Shown: positions 50,692-60,480, numbered from the stretch's first letter. The stretch is 64,000 bases of DNA from Bacteroidota bacterium (GCA_023386045.1 JAEWKK010000030.1:1-64000), one strand, 5' to 3'. Translations and numbers: made by a program. Notes: generated by a model from the letters alone, not told the origin.

Positions 50692-53520
50692 ATGAGTTTA
50701 TCGCTCTACAAACAGAAAAGGCAATTTGATGTTACTCCCGAGCCTAAAGGAAAGGAGAAATCTTCTAGGGGATCACTTCGCTTTGTTATTCAGAAACATG
50801 ATGCTACTAATCTTCATTATGATTTCAGACTTGAAATGAAAGGAGTCCTGAAAAGTTGGGCTATTCCCAAGGGTCCTTCACTCAACCCGTCTGACAAGCG
50901 GCTGGCAATGATGGTAGAAGACCATCCTTATGATTATCGTGATTTTGAAGGTATCATACCTGAAGGTAATTACGGAGGTGGAACAGTAATCGTTTGGGAT
51001 GAAGGGACCTATGAGCCTATCGGCGGTGAAGGACTGAATATGAAGGAGCAGGAGAAAATGCTGCTGAAGCAATTGTATTCAGGCAATTTGAAAATACTGA
51101 TGCATGGAAAAAAGCTGAAGGGTGAATTTGCTTTGTTGCATATGAAGGGCAGGGGCGAGAATGCCTGGATACTGGTGAAGAAGAATGATAAATATGCAAC
51201 CGAAGTAAGTGTTCTTGAAAAAAACAAATCTGTAAAATCAGGAAAAACACTGGCAAGGATAGCTGCAGATAATGGTGTTGAAGTAAAACATCCTGAAGAT
51301 CCAGCTGGCAGAAGGGTTGAAGTAAAAAAAGCAGTTGTGAAAAAACCTGCTGCAAAGAAATCTGCTGCAAAGAAGAAAGTTGCAACAAAAACAAGATCTT
51401 CAACTGCTAAAAAAAAAGCCCGGCCGGTAAAAGAACTGCTCGGTAAATCTTTGTCGCTGGCCCGTAAAACCTCCATGCCTGAAGCCATTCAGCCCATGAT
51501 GGCAACTTTGGTAGATGATGCTTTTGATGATGAGAGTTGGATTTATGAGATCAAGTGGGATGGCTACAGGTCAGTTGCTTATTGTAATAACTCTGAAGTT
51601 GAATTGATTTCAAGAAACCAGAAACCTTTTACTGAAAAATATGAACCGGTTACAGAGGCACTCCGCGAGTTAGGACTTAAGGCGGTTCTGGATGGAGAGA
51701 TTGTAGCCGTAGATGAAAATGGACTGGCGGTTTTTCAATCCTTACAGAATTGGCAAAATTCCCCTTCCAGGCTCCAGTTTTTTGTTTTTGATGTAATGTG
51801 GATCGATGGCTATGATGTTACACAGCTTCCCCTGCTTGAAAGGAAACGTTTACTAAGAGAGATCATACCAGAAGATGATGAAGTGGTCAAGTATAGTGAT
51901 CATGTAGTTGGAAAGGGTAGGGAATTCTTTAATGCAGCTTTGAACCAGGGCCTTGAAGGTATTATGGCAAAAAATGGAAACAGTATTTACCATTTAGGTG
52001 AAAGAACTGCAGACTGGATGAAAATAAAAGTTAACCAAAGACAGGAGGTGGTCATTGCTGGTTATACGGAGCCAAGAAAAAGCAGGAAATATTTTGGATC
52101 TCTTTTACTTGGGCTATATGAAAAAGAACAGCTGGTTTATATAGGCCACACGGGTAGTGGATTTACTGCTAAAAGTCTGGAGGATATTTATAATAGACTT
52201 CAACCGCTGAAAACAGAAAAATGTCCCTTTGTAGATTGCCCCAAGGGTAATATGCCGGTAACCTGGGTGAAGCCAAAGCTAATAGGTGAGATCAAATTTA
52301 CGGAATGGACAAAGCACCGGATGGCCAGGCATCCCATCTTTATGGGTTTAAGGACCGACAAAAAACCAAAAGATGTTACATTCGAAAAAGCTGTGAATAT
52401 GGCTATGATGAAAAAAAATATAAAGAAGCCTGCAAAAAAAGCAGCATCAAAAAAAGCAGCTACTAAGAAGTCAGCTTCAAAAAAAACTGCTGTTAAAAAG
52501 AATGCTGCAAGAAAAACAGCACAGAAGACTACAGCAAAATCTGCTTCACCCAAAAAAGCTTCAAAAAGCAAGGCGGCATCTGATCCACTTGATCTCACAG
52601 CGGGAAATGATCAGTTGATTCAATTGAATGGGCATGAATTAAAGCTTACCAATCTCAATAAAATTTACTGGAAGAAAGAAGGTTTCCGCAAGGGAGACAT
52701 GATCAATTATTATATGGCTATTGCACCATACATGATGCCTTATATGGTTGACAGGCCTCAGTCGCTCAACAGGCATCCCGATGGCATAGATGGTCCAAAT
52801 TTCTACCAGAAAGACCAGCGTGGTAAATTGCCATCATGGATGCAAACCCATGATGATTTCAGTGAGTCAACCAATAAAACCGTGCAATACCTGGTGTGCA
52901 GCAATGAAGCAACCCTTGTATATATGGCCAACCTTGGTTGCATTGAAATGCATCCCTGGCATTCACGTTCCCAAAGCTGGCAGCAACCCGACTGGTGCCT
53001 GATAGATCTGGATCCTGATAATACAAATAGTTTCGACCAGGTGATGGATGTTGCAAAGCTGGTGAAGCAGGTGCTAGACAGTATTGGAGCAGCAGCCTAT
53101 TGTAAAACCTCGGGTTCGTCCGGCATCCATATTTATATTCCACTTGGTGCAAAGTATAGTTATGATCAGTCAAAGCAACTGGCAGAACTGGTGCTCACTC
53201 TTGTGAATCATGAAATGCCAGAGATCACCAGCATGGAGCGCAGTCCATCAAAAAGAAAGGGAAAGATCTATTTGGATTACCTGCAAAACAGGGAAACACA
53301 AACAGCAGCAGCTCCTTATTCACTTCGTCCCAAACCTGGTGTACCGGTTTCAACACCGCTTGACTGGAGTGAGTTAAAGAAAGGATTAACTTCCAAAACC
53401 TGGCATGCAGGAAATATTTTTGACCGGTTAAAAACGGAAGGTGATTTATTTAAACCGGTTTTAGGAAAAGGGATTGACCTCGGGAAAGTACTTTCTAAAT
53501 TAGCGGCACAGTCAAAATAA
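50692..53520 (+). CDS. ligD: Multifunctional NHEJ DNA ligase LigD (phosphoesterase-ligase-polymerase)
   Basis: The 942-residue protein joins double-strand breaks with Ku. Domain order is a 3'-phosphoesterase (about 1-170, NLHYDFRLE and PEGNYGGGTV), a Lys/Ala-rich linker (about 207-243), an ATP-dependent ligase with K288 in IKWDGYR plus its OB domain, a second Lys-rich linker (about 579-630, rich in AAKK and SASKK), and a primase-polymerase with D772 and D774 in LIDLDPD. The ATG at 50692 gives the family start SLSLYKQKRQF; in-frame codons run up to 50605. The stop abuts the next gene with no gap. Confidence 0.96.
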   Translation: MSLSLYKQKRQFDVTPEPKGKEKSSRGSLRFVIQKHDATNLHYDFRLEMKGVLKSWAIPKGPSLNPSDKRLAMMVEDHPYDYRDFEGIIPEGNYGGGTVIVWDEGTYEPIGGEGLNMKEQEKMLLKQLYSGNLKILMHGKKLKGEFALLHMKGRGENAWILVKKNDKYATEVSVLEKNKSVKSGKTLARIAADNGVEVKHPEDPAGRRVEVKKAVVKKPAAKKSAAKKKVATKTRSSTAKKKARPVKELLGKSLSLARKTSMPEAIQPMMATLVDDAFDDESWIYEIKWDGYRSVAYCNNSEVELISRNQKPFTEKYEPVTEALRELGLKAVLDGEIVAVDENGLAVFQSLQNWQNSPSRLQFFVFDVMWIDGYDVTQLPLLERKRLLREIIPEDDEVVKYSDHVVGKGREFFNAALNQGLEGIMAKNGNSIYHLGERTADWMKIKVNQRQEVVIAGYTEPRKSRKYFGSLLLGLYEKEQLVYIGHTGSGFTAKSLEDIYNRLQPLKTEKCPFVDCPKGNMPVTWVKPKLIGEIKFTEWTKHRMARHPIFMGLRTDKKPKDVTFEKAVNMAMMKKNIKKPAKKAASKKAATKKSASKKTAVKKNAARKTAQKTTAKSASPKKASKSKAASDPLDLTAGNDQLIQLNGHELKLTNLNKIYWKKEGFRKGDMINYYMAIAPYMMPYMVDRPQSLNRHPDGIDGPNFYQKDQRGKLPSWMQTHDDFSESTNKTVQYLVCSNEATLVYMANLGCIEMHPWHSRSQSWQQPDWCLIDLDPDNTNSFDQVMDVAKLVKQVLDSIGAAAYCKTSGSSGIHIYIPLGAKYSYDQSKQLAELVLTLVNHEMPEITSMERSPSKRKGKIYLDYLQNRETQTAAAPYSLRPKPGVPVSTPLDWSELKKGLTSKTWHAGNIFDRLKTEGDLFKPVLGKGIDLGKVLSKLAAQSK

Positions 53521-54405
53521 ATGCATCCTTCACTTACCATTTACAGGAACGAAGCGCAAAATATTATCCGGACGGATTTCGATATCCGGCTGCTGGCAGA
53601 TGATTGCCTTTTTACAGAAGGCCCGGTTTGGAATAAGGAAGGATATTATTTGTTTAGTGATATACCTGCGAACTGCATTTATAAGATCAATGAAGAGGGA
53701 AATAAAACTGTGTTTATCGAAAATAGTGGTACAGATGATCCACATGATGATGATATTAACCAGCAACAGCCAGGATCCAATGGTCTCGCATATGGAAATA
53801 ATGGAGAACTCCTGATCTGCAGGCATGGTAGTCATTCTCTTGCAGCTTATGAAGGGAATGAAATGAAAATCCTTGCAGATACCTACGGAGGAAAATTATT
53901 AAACAGTCCCAATGATCTGATTGTCCACAGCAATGGATCCATTTATTTTAGTGATCCTCCGTATGGATTAAAGGATGGCAGGTTGAATCCGGCCAGGTTC
54001 CAGGACAGGGCTGCTGTTTATTGTTATCAGGATGGAAAGCTTTCTGTGGTTTCTGAAAAGTATCAATATCCCAATGGTGTTTGTTTGTCTCCTGACCAAA
54101 AACAATTATACATCTGCTCCAGCAAAGCTTTTGAGAAATTCATTCTTTTATATGATGTGGATACGCATAATCTCATCAGGGTTTTTGCTGAAGAAAATAG
54201 TGATGGAATTGAGATAGACGATCATGGAAATATTTTCCTCTGTAGTAAGGAAGGCATCATCATTTTAAATAGTAAGGGAGAAAGAACAGCATTGATCCGT
54301 TTGCCATTCATACCAGCTAATGCCTGCTGGGGTGGAAGTACTGGAAAAGACTTTTTTATCACTGCACGCAGTTCTATATTCCTGGTAAAAGATCTTCTTA
54401 AATAG
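53521..54405 (+). CDS. SMP-30/gluconolactonase/LRE family protein
   Basis: The 294-residue six-bladed beta-propeller has FTEGPVWNKEG (metal-binding Glu), NSPNDLIVHSNGSIYFSDPPYG and SDGIEIDDHGNIF, all typical of SMP-30-like lactonases. No signal peptide is present. Its ATG follows the ligD stop codon with no base between, so translation is probably coupled. Its part in DNA repair is not evident and co-transcription may be only convenient. Confidence 0.9.
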   Translation: MHPSLTIYRNEAQNIIRTDFDIRLLADDCLFTEGPVWNKEGYYLFSDIPANCIYKINEEGNKTVFIENSGTDDPHDDDINQQQPGSNGLAYGNNGELLICRHGSHSLAAYEGNEMKILADTYGGKLLNSPNDLIVHSNGSIYFSDPPYGLKDGRLNPARFQDRAAVYCYQDGKLSVVSEKYQYPNGVCLSPDQKQLYICSSKAFEKFILLYDVDTHNLIRVFAEENSDGIEIDDHGNIFLCSKEGIIILNSKGERTALIRLPFIPANACWGGSTGKDFFITARSSIFLVKDLLK

Positions 54406-54408
54406 ATC

Positions 54409-55920
54409 TTATGAACACTGTGGAAGTGTAAATGAAAAAATGCTACCCTTTCCTAATTCGCTTTCTATATGCATCTGCCCTCCATTCTTTAAAAGGAATT
54501 CCTTGCATAGCATGAGTCCGAGACCAGTACCAGATTCACTGGCTGTACCTTTAGTGGAATAGAAATTATTTTCGTTTATTTTCTTGAGAGCTTCCTTGCT
54601 GATTCCTTCTCCAGAGTCCTGGACATAGACCTCAACAAATCCTTCAAATTCATTCACGCCTACTTCAATATTGCCATGTTGAGGAGTAAACTTAATGGCA
54701 TTGGATACAAGATTACGCAATACAAGGTTGATCATGTCTTTATCGGCAAATGCGTATACGGGTTCGAAATTGGCAGTTTCTATGGAGATCTGTTTGGCTT
54801 CAGCCTGCAGTCTCAATAAATGAGTAACGTCACTGATCATTTTGGAAATATCAATGTCTTCCAGCTTCACCACATTTGACTGCATCTGAGTTTTTGACCA
54901 TTGCAAAAGATTTTCCATCAGGCCAATGGTATAGTTCAGATCCATCAACACCTCAGGGATCATATCTTTCACATTTTCGGCCGGGATATTTTTTTGATGA
55001 ATATTCTTGAACAGGTTTCTTAAGGCATACATGGGAGATTTCAGGTCATGAGAAATCACAGAGAAGACCCTTGTTTTGAGGTTGTTCAGTTCCGCAAGCT
55101 CAGCTTTCTGGTCCTGTAAGAGATTGATCTTTTCAGATATGATCTCCTTTTGCCTGTTGATTTGAATATTTTTTTTGCGAAGTGCTTTTTGCTTCGAAAG
55201 TATCTTGATCTGGTATCCTGTGTTTTCTTTTTTGATCAGGAAAAGTCCGTAAAAAATAAATGAAAGTGCCAACAGGTGGTTGAAGAAAAATAAGAGGCGG
55301 TTTTCTGATTTTACTTCATAGATAAAATCTTTCAACAGAACTGATAGCATGAAATAATTAACCATGGTAAGAGCAATGGTAAAAAGCATATAACCCATGT
55401 CCTGCAAAAAGAAAACGGCAAGCACTCCATATAAAATGAAATGCAATTCAATGCCGCTGTTCATTCCCTGTAAATAAACAAAGCCCGTGAAAAATGGATA
55501 AAGAATAAAATAAGTTAACTGCGAGGTCTGGTATTTTTTAAAATGATTAAAGACAAGGGCTGAAATACTGATCAGGGATGGCAGACAGGCCAACAGCCAG
55601 ATCTTAATAGGAAGACTATTATTTTGCCATAAACCAATCAATGGTATAAGTGTTCCTGCCAGAAGCTGGAAAAAATTCAGGAGATTGAATACACGCAGTT
55701 TACGGCGTTCGTATTCATCCATGTTTTTATCAAAGCCAATTGATTTGATATGTTCTATTAAATTGGCAAAAGTCTTACGCATGAATGGGAAAAACCCAGA
55801 GAGATCAATTGATCTGAATCTTTGATTCAGATAAGATATTTTGGCTAGAATTAGTTCCATAGAATATGAATAGCAGTTATACTGGGTATTGACGGCTTTA
55901 CAAGATATAGTTTTTACCAT
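54409..55920 (-). CDS. Membrane histidine kinase
   Basis: The 503-residue kinase has about six membrane helices (residues 78-230), a coiled coil with EIISEKINLLQDQKAELAEL, a HisKA domain with H291 in SVISHDLKSPM and an ATPase domain with NLVSNAIKFT, DSGEGIS and GTGLGLML. No extra sensor domain is visible. The start is uncertain; ATG at 55860 and 55782 are alternatives. No response regulator is adjacent, so it is an orphan. It is convergent with the lactonase gene by three bases. Confidence 0.9.
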   Translation of the reverse strand: MVKTISCKAVNTQYNCYSYSMELILAKISYLNQRFRSIDLSGFFPFMRKTFANLIEHIKSIGFDKNMDEYERRKLRVFNLLNFFQLLAGTLIPLIGLWQNNSLPIKIWLLACLPSLISISALVFNHFKKYQTSQLTYFILYPFFTGFVYLQGMNSGIELHFILYGVLAVFFLQDMGYMLFTIALTMVNYFMLSVLLKDFIYEVKSENRLLFFFNHLLALSFIFYGLFLIKKENTGYQIKILSKQKALRKKNIQINRQKEIISEKINLLQDQKAELAELNNLKTRVFSVISHDLKSPMYALRNLFKNIHQKNIPAENVKDMIPEVLMDLNYTIGLMENLLQWSKTQMQSNVVKLEDIDISKMISDVTHLLRLQAEAKQISIETANFEPVYAFADKDMINLVLRNLVSNAIKFTPQHGNIEVGVNEFEGFVEVYVQDSGEGISKEALKKINENNFYSTKGTASESGTGLGLMLCKEFLLKNGGQMHIESELGKGSIFSFTLPQCS

Positions 55921-55951
55921 GACATTTCAAGTAGGATTACGCGTTATTCAT

Positions 55952-55981
55952 AAAAAAACCCTGCAAATGCAGGGTTTTTTT
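55952..55981. terminator. Hairpin terminator after gcvP
   Basis: AACCCTGC and GCAGGGTT form an eight-pair stem around AAAT with an A-run on the left and T-run on the right. On the minus strand it follows gcvP. Confidence 0.88.
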
Positions 55982-56002
55982 ATTCCAGATTAGATATAAC
56001 TC

Positions 56003-58894
56003 TTATGCTTCTGCGTAAATCTCTGTTGGAGGGCAAACACATATTAGATTTCTGTCACCATATGTATCATTAACTCTTGAAACAGATGGCCAGAATTTGT
56101 TAAGTCTTATTTCTTCCATTGGGAATGCAGCCATCTCCCGGCTAAATGGTTTTTTCCATTCATCACTGCACACTACAAATTGTGTGTGTGGTGCATTCTT
56201 CAGAAGATTATCTTTTCTGTCCATGGTGTTTTCTTCAATCATGCTGATCTCTCTGCGAATGCTTAATAAAGAATCACAGAAGCGATCCAGTTCTGCCTTG
56301 TCTTCACTTTCTGTTGGTTCAATCATAATGGTACCTGCAACAGGAAAAGAAAGTGTTGGTGCATGGAATCCATAATCCATCAGCCTTTTCGCAACATCCA
56401 CAGCTTCTATTTCAGCCGATCTTTTAAATGGTCTCAGATCAACTATAAATTCATGTGCACAGGCGCCATGATGATTGGTATAAAGAATATCAAATTGTTC
56501 TTTCAATCTTGCCAGCATATAGTTGGCATTCAGGATCGCATATTCAGTAGCCATTCTCACACCTTCTTTACCCAGCATTCTTATGTAGGCATAAGAGATA
56601 AGCAGGATGGAAGCAGAACCATAAGGAGCTGCGCTTACTGCGTTTGTTCCTTTTGCTTTATTCAGTGTACCTGCATTTTTTAATTCAACATGACCGGGAA
56701 GAAAAGCAGCCAGGTGTTCTTTCACGCAAATTGGTCCCATGCCGGGACCACCACCACCATGAGGAATGGCAAAGGTTTTATGTAGATTCAGGTGACACAC
56801 GTCAGCCCCGATCAAACCAGGTGCAGTGAGTCCAACCTGTGCGTTCATATTGGCTCCATCCATGTATACCTGTCCGCCATATTGATGCACGATCTCTGTA
56901 ATCTCTTTTACTGTCTCTTCATAAACACCATAAGTGGAAGGATAAGTGATCATGATACCTGCCAGCTGGTCTGTATATTGTGCGGCCTTCGCCTTCAGAT
57001 CTTCTACATCTATATAACCGTTTTCAAGAGCCTTCACTACAACTACTTGCATGCCACACATCACCGCAGATGCAGGGTTAGTGCCATGGGCTGAGATGGG
57101 AATCAACATTATGTTACGATGATCATCACCCCTGCTTTCGTGGTAGGCTTTTATAGTCAGCAGTCCAGCATATTCACCCTGGGCGCCACTGTTAGGCTGA
57201 AGGCTGCAGGCATCAAAGGCTGTGATCGCACAGAGATACTTACTGAGTTCGCGTACAATAAAATGATAGCCCTCTGCCTGGTCTTTAGGCGCAAAAGGAT
57301 GGATCTTGCTCCAGTGAGTCCAGCTTAAAGGAATCATTTCAGAAGCAGCATTCAGCTTCATGGTGCAACTACCCAGAGGTATCATGCCATGCACCAGCGA
57401 AAAATCCTTGCTTTCCAGCAAACGGATATAGCGCATCATTAGCGTTTCGCTGTGGTAAGTGTTGAACACATGATGTGTCAGGTATTCAGAAGTCCTGGTA
57501 AGTGCTGTAGGAATGATATCAAGGCTGCCTTCATAATCAATAGCATAATCAACAGGATCAACATCATTCACAAAGGAATTGATCACATCAAACAGATCTG
57601 ATGGTGTTGTGGTTTCATCCAGTGAGATGCCAATGAGATTTTCATTATAATAGCGGAAGTTCAGTTGTTGCCTTCCTGCTTTTTCCCGTATGGCATTGAT
57701 GTTATCTACCTTCACCACAACCGTATCAAAGAAATATTCATTCAGCAGGGTCATTCCTCTTTCTTCCAGGGCAATGGCCAGCGTTTGTGTAAGCAAGGCA
57801 ACTCTTTTGGCAATATTTCTCAAGCCATCGGGACCATGATAAACGGCGTACATGGCAGCCATGTTGGCCAAAAGTGCTTGTGCTGTACAAATATTTGAAG
57901 TTGCTTTCTCACGCTTGATATGCTGTTCCCTTGTTTGTAGGGCCATTCGCAGGGCGCGGTTTCCCTGTGCATCAACACTTACTCCAATAATGCGACCTGG
58001 AATATTGCGTTTGAATTCATCTTTCACAGCAAAGAAAGCTGCGTGTGGTCCACCAAAACCAAGTGGAACGCCAAAGCGCTGCGCAGATCCAAAAGCCACA
58101 TCAGCGCCTAACTCACCAGGAGGTGTCAGCAGGGTAAGGGCTAGCAGGTCTGTAGCCATAGCAACCATGCCCCCTGTTTCGTGCACCTTCTTAATAAAAT
58201 TCCTGTAGTCTTCCACAGAACCTTTGTCATTTGGATATTGAACCAGTGCTCCAAAATAATTTTCATCAATTGCTGCCTGATTGTAATCGCCAAACACTAC
58301 TTCAATTCCTACAGATACTGCCCTGGTGATCACAACATCCTTTGTTTGAGGAAAGACCTCATTGTCAACAAAAAACTTTGCTCGGGTTACATGATGTGTA
58401 TCCTTGTTCAGGTAATTAAAGAACATGGTCATGGCTTCAGCTGCTGCTGTTGCTTCGTCAAGAAGAGAAGCATTGGCAATAGGAAGAGCAGTAAGGTCGC
58501 TGACCACGGTTTGAAAATTTAGCAGGCTTTCCAGGCGTCCCTGTGAGATCTCGGCCTGGTAAGGAGTGTACTGGGTGTACCATGCAGGATTCTCGAAAAC
58601 ATTTCGAAGTATCACTGCTGGAGTGATGGTATCATAGTATCCCTGCCCGATATAATTTTTGTAAACCTTATTTTTTAAAGAGACCTCTTTGATGTGTTCC
58701 AGATATTCTGCTTCGCTCATGGCGGCTGGAATGTCCAGGTCCTGTTTCATTCGAATGGCTGGAGGAACGGTTCGGTCCACTAATTCCTGCAAACTGTTAA
58801 CGCCGATGGTTTTCAGCATTTCCTTCGTCTGGTTTTCATTGGGACCCACATGACGACGCTGAAATTCTTTGGATTGGGCTTCAAAAAGGCTCAT
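56003..58894 (-). CDS. gcvP: Glycine dehydrogenase (decarboxylating), P-protein
   Basis: The 963-residue PLP enzyme decarboxylates glycine in the glycine cleavage system and passes the methylamine to the H-protein. It is the fused homodimeric form, with N- and C-terminal halves related to each other. The PLP lysine is K706 in NLHKTFAIPHGGGGPG. The N-terminal YIGQGYYDTITPAVI is typical. A -7 box TAACTTTG lies upstream. The other gcv genes are not in the window. Confidence 0.97.
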   Translation of the reverse strand: MSLFEAQSKEFQRRHVGPNENQTKEMLKTIGVNSLQELVDRTVPPAIRMKQDLDIPAAMSEAEYLEHIKEVSLKNKVYKNYIGQGYYDTITPAVILRNVFENPAWYTQYTPYQAEISQGRLESLLNFQTVVSDLTALPIANASLLDEATAAAEAMTMFFNYLNKDTHHVTRAKFFVDNEVFPQTKDVVITRAVSVGIEVVFGDYNQAAIDENYFGALVQYPNDKGSVEDYRNFIKKVHETGGMVAMATDLLALTLLTPPGELGADVAFGSAQRFGVPLGFGGPHAAFFAVKDEFKRNIPGRIIGVSVDAQGNRALRMALQTREQHIKREKATSNICTAQALLANMAAMYAVYHGPDGLRNIAKRVALLTQTLAIALEERGMTLLNEYFFDTVVVKVDNINAIREKAGRQQLNFRYYNENLIGISLDETTTPSDLFDVINSFVNDVDPVDYAIDYEGSLDIIPTALTRTSEYLTHHVFNTYHSETLMMRYIRLLESKDFSLVHGMIPLGSCTMKLNAASEMIPLSWTHWSKIHPFAPKDQAEGYHFIVRELSKYLCAITAFDACSLQPNSGAQGEYAGLLTIKAYHESRGDDHRNIMLIPISAHGTNPASAVMCGMQVVVVKALENGYIDVEDLKAKAAQYTDQLAGIMITYPSTYGVYEETVKEITEIVHQYGGQVYMDGANMNAQVGLTAPGLIGADVCHLNLHKTFAIPHGGGGPGMGPICVKEHLAAFLPGHVELKNAGTLNKAKGTNAVSAAPYGSASILLISYAYIRMLGKEGVRMATEYAILNANYMLARLKEQFDILYTNHHGACAHEFIVDLRPFKRSAEIEAVDVAKRLMDYGFHAPTLSFPVAGTIMIEPTESEDKAELDRFCDSLLSIRREISMIEENTMDRKDNLLKNAPHTQFVVCSDEWKKPFSREMAAFPMEEIRLNKFWPSVSRVNDTYGDRNLICVCPPTEIYAEA

Positions 58895-58931
58895 GATATA
58901 TTATTCCTTTATAATTAAGAAAGTTCGGGCG

Positions 58932-58939
58932 CAAAGTTA
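58932..58939 (-). promoter_or_regulatory. Probable -7 box of the gcvP promoter
   Basis: On the minus strand TAACTTTG matches TAnnTTTG, 37 bases upstream of the ATG. No clear -33 TTG is found. No glycine riboswitch-like structure was seen. Confidence 0.5.
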
Positions 58940-59067
58940 ATCCTAAAAAGGTTTGAGAAAACCTGACATTGGTTAAGGTGCACAACTCTTCGCTTCCCAT
59001 GGGTAAGGACCCCGGCTTTATAATCTGAAGGAATCAGGCGTAAACAGAAATTGAGACCTGGAAGGAA

Positions 59068-59544
59068 TCAGGGCTTTTTCGTTTTCTGAAGCAGGATAAT
59101 ATACCCACACATTTTTTTCTTTTTCTTGTTGACCTGTACGGGCTTTATCATATGGAATTCTGTAAACTTGGGAATATAGGAATAGGAGATCACGTTGCCA
59201 TCCACATCACCCCATTGTTTCTTCTGGTAAACCACCATTTTCTCATCCCAGTCGTACATCCTTACTTCATAAAGCTTGGAGCTATAGTCGCCAATAAATA
59301 CCACATGATACAGGGAATGTTCTTCCAGCTGTACCACCACGGGCATTTCGTACTCGCTTTCCATGGCAATGGAAGCCTCCCTTAAAACGGTAAATCCCTG
59401 GGATTCAAAAATTGCTTTCACACTATCAGCCTGCCTGAGAATAGAAGTATCATTACAGGGCTGCATGCGGATCACTTCCTGTGAGAAAATTGAAGAGGAT
59501 ATCAATAGGCAGGAAATGGCAAGAAGGAAGGATAGCTTTTTCAT
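59068..59544 (-). CDS. Secreted protein of unknown function, 158 residues
   Basis: A signal peptide (MKKLSFLLAISCLLISSSIFSQ) leads a small mixed alpha/beta protein with YHVVFIGDYSSKLYEVRMYDW in the middle and a Lys-rich tail (NKKKKKMCGY). No family is recognised. ATG at 59544 is preferred; upstream ATG 59571 and TTG 59577 would place residues before the signal peptide. Confidence 0.7.
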   Translation of the reverse strand: MKKLSFLLAISCLLISSSIFSQEVIRMQPCNDTSILRQADSVKAIFESQGFTVLREASIAMESEYEMPVVVQLEEHSLYHVVFIGDYSSKLYEVRMYDWDEKMVVYQKKQWGDVDGNVISYSYIPKFTEFHMIKPVQVNKKKKKMCGYIILLQKTKKP

Positions 59545-59712
59545 GGTTTTATAAGATATTGAGCTTAACATGGACAAAATAGGGTAAAAATCTTTCAGAT
59601 GGAAGTCATCAGTTGATTTTTTCCAGCTGCCTCCTTACCCGGATCCAAAAATTAAGGAAGGACAAATTTAGCTTTCCCTGAATAAGATAGCTGTTAGGGA
59701 ATTATAAAGATT

Positions 59713-60480
59713 TTACAAGTTTCCCGATTTGTTGAACAGATAGGCGCTTCCTTGTTGTGTTGGAGTTACAATCAATTCATTGATGCAGACATGAGGAGGC
59801 AGCGAAGCCGTATAATATACCACATCTGCCACATCTGCTGCACTCAAAGGGGTATAGCCTTCATATACCTTGCTGGCTGTTTCTTTGGCTCCCTTGAAGC
59901 GAACAATGGAAAACTCGGTTTCAGCTGCACCGGGATGTATGGCAGTGACCTTGATATGATAAGGAAGCAGGTCCATTCTCATACCACGGCTTAGCGAATC
60001 CACTGCTGCCTTGGTGGCGCAATAAACATTTCCTCTTTCATAGGCTTCCTTTCCGGCAATGGATCCAATATTAATGATATGACCTTTATTTCTCCTGATC
60101 ATAAAGGGAACTATGGCTTTTGAAACATACACCAGTCCTTTGAAATTGGTATCTATCATTACATTCCAGTCGTCCAGGCTGGCTTCCTGAAAAAGATCGC
60201 GACCGAGTGCCAGTCCGGCATTATTCACGAGAACATCTATTTCCTGCCATTCGGGAGGAAGGAGGCTGATATTTTGAAACACTTCTTGCTGGTCACGTAC
60301 ATCAAAGGCAAGAAGAAAACAGGAAATGCCATATTCAATCTCCAGTTTTTGTTTCAGATCTTCCAGCCTGTCTTTTCTTCGGCCGTTGAGAATGAGGTGA
60401 AATCCCTTGCTGGCAAATTTAATGGCGCAGGCTTCTCCAAATCCGGCCGTGGCCCCGGTGATCAATGCAATTGGGTTCAT
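59713..60480 (-). CDS. Short-chain dehydrogenase/reductase, YdfG-like
   Basis: The 255-residue Rossmann enzyme has TGATAGFG (8-15) for NAD(P) binding, NNAG, and the catalytic Ser, Tyr and Lys in NIGSIAG and YCATKAA. The arginine pair after the second strand (NGRRKDRL) suggests NADP preference. It resembles YdfG, which oxidises 3-hydroxy acids and serine, but the substrate is not certain. Length is normal. No operon partners are obvious. Confidence 0.92.
   Translation of the reverse strand: MNPIALITGATAGFGEACAIKFASKGFHLILNGRRKDRLEDLKQKLEIEYGISCFLLAFDVRDQQEVFQNISLLPPEWQEIDVLVNNAGLALGRDLFQEASLDDWNVMIDTNFKGLVYVSKAIVPFMIRRNKGHIINIGSIAGKEAYERGNVYCATKAAVDSLSRGMRMDLLPYHIKVTAIHPGAAETEFSIVRFKGAKETASKVYEGYTPLSAADVADVVYYTASLPPHVCINELIVTPTQQGSAYLFNKSGNL

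Noticed and set aside
51009..51488. Phe-rich frame antisense to ligD
   Set aside because: It arises from the antisense of the Lys-rich linker (AAA read as TTT) and has no independent support.
52200..52598. Second Phe-rich antisense frame in ligD
   Set aside because: Same cause, antisense of the second Lys-rich linker.
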